Shown: positions 5,261 through 6,996 of the stretch, piece by piece
Numbering within the stretch: the stretch's first letter is position 1
How the letters are laid out: each line of letters starts with the position of its first letter
Assembly (NCBI GenBank): GCA_964394845.1
Contig: CAYMZB010000056.1
Span: 1 to 6,996, forward strand
Length of the DNA stretch: 6,996 nucleotides
Direction: 5' to 3'
Source: CAYMZB01 sp964394845
Lineage (GTDB): Bacteria; Patescibacteriota; Microgenomatia; Daviesbacterales; UBA10151
Notes under the pieces: model-generated
What the model was told of the DNA's origin: nothing
What the model saw: only the letters and a program-made list of their open reading frames with translations
Databases searched by the model: none
Program-made: the position numbers and the translations under genes

Positions 5261-6311
5261 TTCTTTTTTTAGCTTTTGCAATTGAGGCAACCATTCCTAA
5301 ACATATAAAAATCACAATAAGTGAACTTCCTCCATAAGAAATAAGCGGCAAGGTAATACCGGTTATAGGCAGCAAACCCATATTCATACCAATATTTACA
5401 AATATCTGAAAAAGCAGCATTGAAAAAACCCCAAGCACCAGTAAATAACTAAATTTTTCTTCTGTCTTATTCGCCATCATTAAACAGTAAGCAAGTAAAT
5501 ACAAATATATAGAAAGAATAATCAAAGAACCCAAAAATCCCATCTCTTCTGCAATTGAAGCAAATATAAAATCTGTCCTAAACTCCGGCAAAAATTGTAA
5601 ACGGGACTGAGTCCCTCTACCTAAACCCCTACCCAGAAGTTGCCCTGACCCAACAGCTATAGTTGATTGAATCAAGTTATAACCACGGCCTAAAGGATCG
5701 TGAGCAGGTTCTAAAAAACCTAAAACCCGTGCTTTCTGATAATCATGTAAAAACAGCCAACTGGAAGGAATAACTACACAGGCAATTAGCGATAAAACAA
5801 TTATTTTTTTTATTGAAATACGGGATGCAAAAAGTATTCCAATCCATATTGCAACCAAAGTTAATGACGACCCTAAATCAGGCTGCTTAAATACTAAAAA
5901 TAAAAAAGGGGAAACCCAGGCTAAACTTTTAAATATATTAATCCAAGTAGGTGCGTTCTTAGTCCAAAATAAAGCAAGTATTAAAATTAACACTGGTTTT
6001 GCAAACTCAGAAGGCTGGATATTAAAAAAACCAATAGGTATCCACCGCAATGACCCTCTTGTTTCTACACCTAATATTAAAACTCCTATTAAAAGGAGAA
6101 TTGTAAAAACATATAAAGGCTTAACAAATTTTCTTAAAGAATATAGATCAAGTTGCGATACAAATAAAAAGGCAACTAGCCCTAAGATCGTATAGATAAG
6201 CTGTTGAAGTGCAAGCTCAAACGAAGATGAATAAATTACTAAAATCCCTATAGAAATTAGCAGTAAACTAGATACAATTAAAGATAAATTAACTGTGTTT
6301 AGAATTTTCAT
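5241..6311 (-). CDS. rodA: SEDS-family peptidoglycan polymerase RodA
   Basis: A 356-residue integral membrane protein with about ten hydrophobic helices. SEDS proteins polymerise lipid II into glycan strands together with a class B penicillin-binding protein; RodA works in cell elongation. Numbered from the ATG at 6311, the marks are GSLRWIPIG (86-94), QPSEFAKP (99-106), FKQPDLGSS (141-149), and the long loop with GSGQLLGRG (221-229), GTQSRLQFLPEFRTDFIFA (233-251) and EEMG. Asp247 in TDFIF matches the catalytic Asp of RodA. LPLISYGGSS (321-330) lies near the last helix. GTQS-x-L-x-FLPE-x-x-TDFIFA favours RodA over FtsW. I chose ATG at 6309-6311; a TTG at 6327-6329 would add six Lys-rich residues and deepen the overlap with ileS. 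From the ATG the overlap is 23 nt. No mreB, mreC or PBP2 gene lies in the window. Confidence 0.94.
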   Translation of the reverse strand: MKILNTVNLSLIVSSLLLISIGILVIYSSSFELALQQLIYTILGLVAFLFVSQLDLYSLRKFVKPLYVFTILLLIGVLILGVETRGSLRWIPIGFFNIQPSEFAKPVLILILALFWTKNAPTWINIFKSLAWVSPFLFLVFKQPDLGSSLTLVAIWIGILFASRISIKKIIVLSLIACVVIPSSWLFLHDYQKARVLGFLEPAHDPLGRGYNLIQSTIAVGSGQLLGRGLGRGTQSRLQFLPEFRTDFIFASIAEEMGFLGSLIILSIYLYLLAYCLMMANKTEEKFSYLLVLGVFSMLLFQIFVNIGMNMGLLPITGITLPLISYGGSSLIVIFICLGMVASIAKAKKRIDTVEF

Positions 6312-6996
6312 TTTTATCTTTTTCTTCAATCTTTTCTACTTTTAATTCACTGCCTTTAATAATTGAGGTAGATGCAGTTGCAGCTAGTATTAAGTCTGTA
6401 AAACTCCGAGGCCAGCTTGGAGCGATAATCTTTGTTTTATCAACTAAAGTTAAATTTTGTTCTTTTCTAAGTTGTTGAATTTTCCTTATTAAATCCCTTG
6501 CTTCCCCTTCTTCTGCAAGCTGTGGAGTAATTTTTGTATCCAAAGTTACCTCACCTTTATTTTTTGAGGAGTCGTTGTACCGAACATTTTTAACATTTAA
6601 CTCCTCAGCTAATATTTGTTCTAAATCCTTACTCAAATGCGTACCAGAATACGTTAAAGATGTGAGTGGTTGCCTGAGTTTTATATTTGCTTCTTTTCTT
6701 TTTGCATGAGCAATTTCAGTAATTCTTCTAACAATGTTCATACTTTTAATTAATTCTTCATTTAATAAGCTCTTATCACCCTCTGGGAAGGATTGGAGAT
6801 GGACAGAATCCTCACCTGTTAAGTTTCTATGTATTTCCTCAGTAATAAATGGTATAAACGGTGCAGATATTTTACAAAGTGTAACCAAAACCCCGTACAT
6901 TACAGAAAGGGCAGTATTATTATCTAAAAGGTCCGTCTCAACACCTACTCTATTCCTTGATCTCCTTATATACCAAGTGGAAAAATCGTTTACCGT
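6289..6996 (-). CDS. ileS: Isoleucyl-tRNA synthetase, C-terminal part (partial, 5' end outside window)
   Basis: The frame stays open to the window edge, so the ATG at 6898-6900 is an internal Met and not the start; 235 C-terminal residues are visible. The fragment begins TVNDFSTWYIRRSRNR, the well-known start of the anticodon-binding domain of IleRS. APFIPFITEEI (45-55), RKEANIKLRQPL (100-111), and ITPQLAEEGEARDLIRKIQ with LRKEQNL (157-182) follow. KLRQPL and the TP-x-L-x-x-EG-x-AR-x-L-x-R segment distinguish IleRS from ValRS and LeuRS. No CxxC zinc-binding pairs occur near the C-terminus. That, with the TPxLxxEG region, fits the type 2 (eukaryote-like) IleRS, though the catalytic domain cannot be seen. 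The protein ends in a Lys/Glu/Asn-rich tail encoded in the part that precedes and overlaps rodA. Confidence 0.94.
   Translation of the reverse strand, partial: TVNDFSTWYIRRSRNRVGVETDLLDNNTALSVMYGVLVTLCKISAPFIPFITEEIHRNLTGEDSVHLQSFPEGDKSLLNEELIKSMNIVRRITEIAHAKRKEANIKLRQPLTSLTYSGTHLSKDLEQILAEELNVKNVRYNDSSKNKGEVTLDTKITPQLAEEGEARDLIRKIQQLRKEQNLTLVDKTKIIAPSWPRSFTDLILAATASTSIIKGSELKVEKIEEKDKNENSKHS

Noticed and set aside
6327..6329. TTG as the start of rodA
   Set aside because: It adds only a Lys-rich hexapeptide before ATG at 6311, where the typical hydrophobic RodA N-terminus begins, and lengthens the overlap with ileS.
6898..6900. ATG as the start of a 203-residue gene
   Set aside because: The frame continues upstream to the window edge and encodes the conserved IleRS motif VNDFSTWYIRRSR, so this ATG is an internal codon.
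1..6996. CRISPR arrays, insertion sequences, phage, toxin-antitoxin or a new defence system
   Set aside because: No spaced direct repeats, terminal inverted repeats, transposase, nuclease or toxin-like genes were seen; each gene is either a known housekeeping type or a glycan-cluster type.

Overview
This AT-rich window comes from the chromosome of a bacterium, most probably a member of the Candidate Phyla Radiation (Patescibacteria, perhaps the Microgenomates side). The placement is an inference. It rests on tightly packed and overlapping genes, almost no Shine-Dalgarno sequences at good spacing, short versions of core proteins, and a compact cluster for surface glycans. TGA is a real stop here: it ends the glycosyltransferase, the methyltransferase and rodA, and it forms an ATGA overlap. 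This argues against the SR1/Gracilibacteria code, in which TGA means glycine. There are no signs of phage, insertion sequences or CRISPR.

Left block (1-3023), surface polysaccharide. A plus-strand fragment, the C-terminus of a probable O-antigen ligase/polymerase-like membrane protein, runs tail-to-tail into a minus-strand operon. In transcription order the operon encodes a Wzx-type lipid-linked oligosaccharide flippase, a class I SAM-dependent methyltransferase and a GT2 glycosyltransferase. The three genes are joined by a 1-nt (TAATG) and a 4-nt (ATGA) overlap. Together they would assemble, modify and export a cell-surface glycan.

Centre (3024-3189). A tRNA-Val(CAC) gene lies on the minus strand. 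Its apparent promoter overlaps, back to back, the promoter of the plus-strand signal peptidase I gene lepB. A third promoter-like element sits between the tRNA and the flippase.

Right block (3190-6996), housekeeping. lepB (+) converges on a minus-strand operon. In transcription order this is ileS (3' part only), rodA (SEDS peptidoglycan polymerase), rplU (L21), rpmA (L27) and parB (chromosome-partition CTPase). Spacing is very tight: ileS and rodA overlap by 23 nt, and the later gaps are 15, 12 and 2 nt. The block combines translation, wall elongation, chromosome segregation and protein export.

The most notable signal is in the starts. Several start codons (lepB, the flippase, rplU, parB and, less well, the methyltransferase) have a 5-of-6 match to the -10 box TATAAT only 6-8 nt upstream. 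In rplU this goes with a perfect TTGACA at 17-nt spacing inside the rodA tail. This layout suggests leaderless mRNAs. The tRNA-Val also has C at the almost invariant position 55. I found no exotic new system; most of the window is ordinary gene content.
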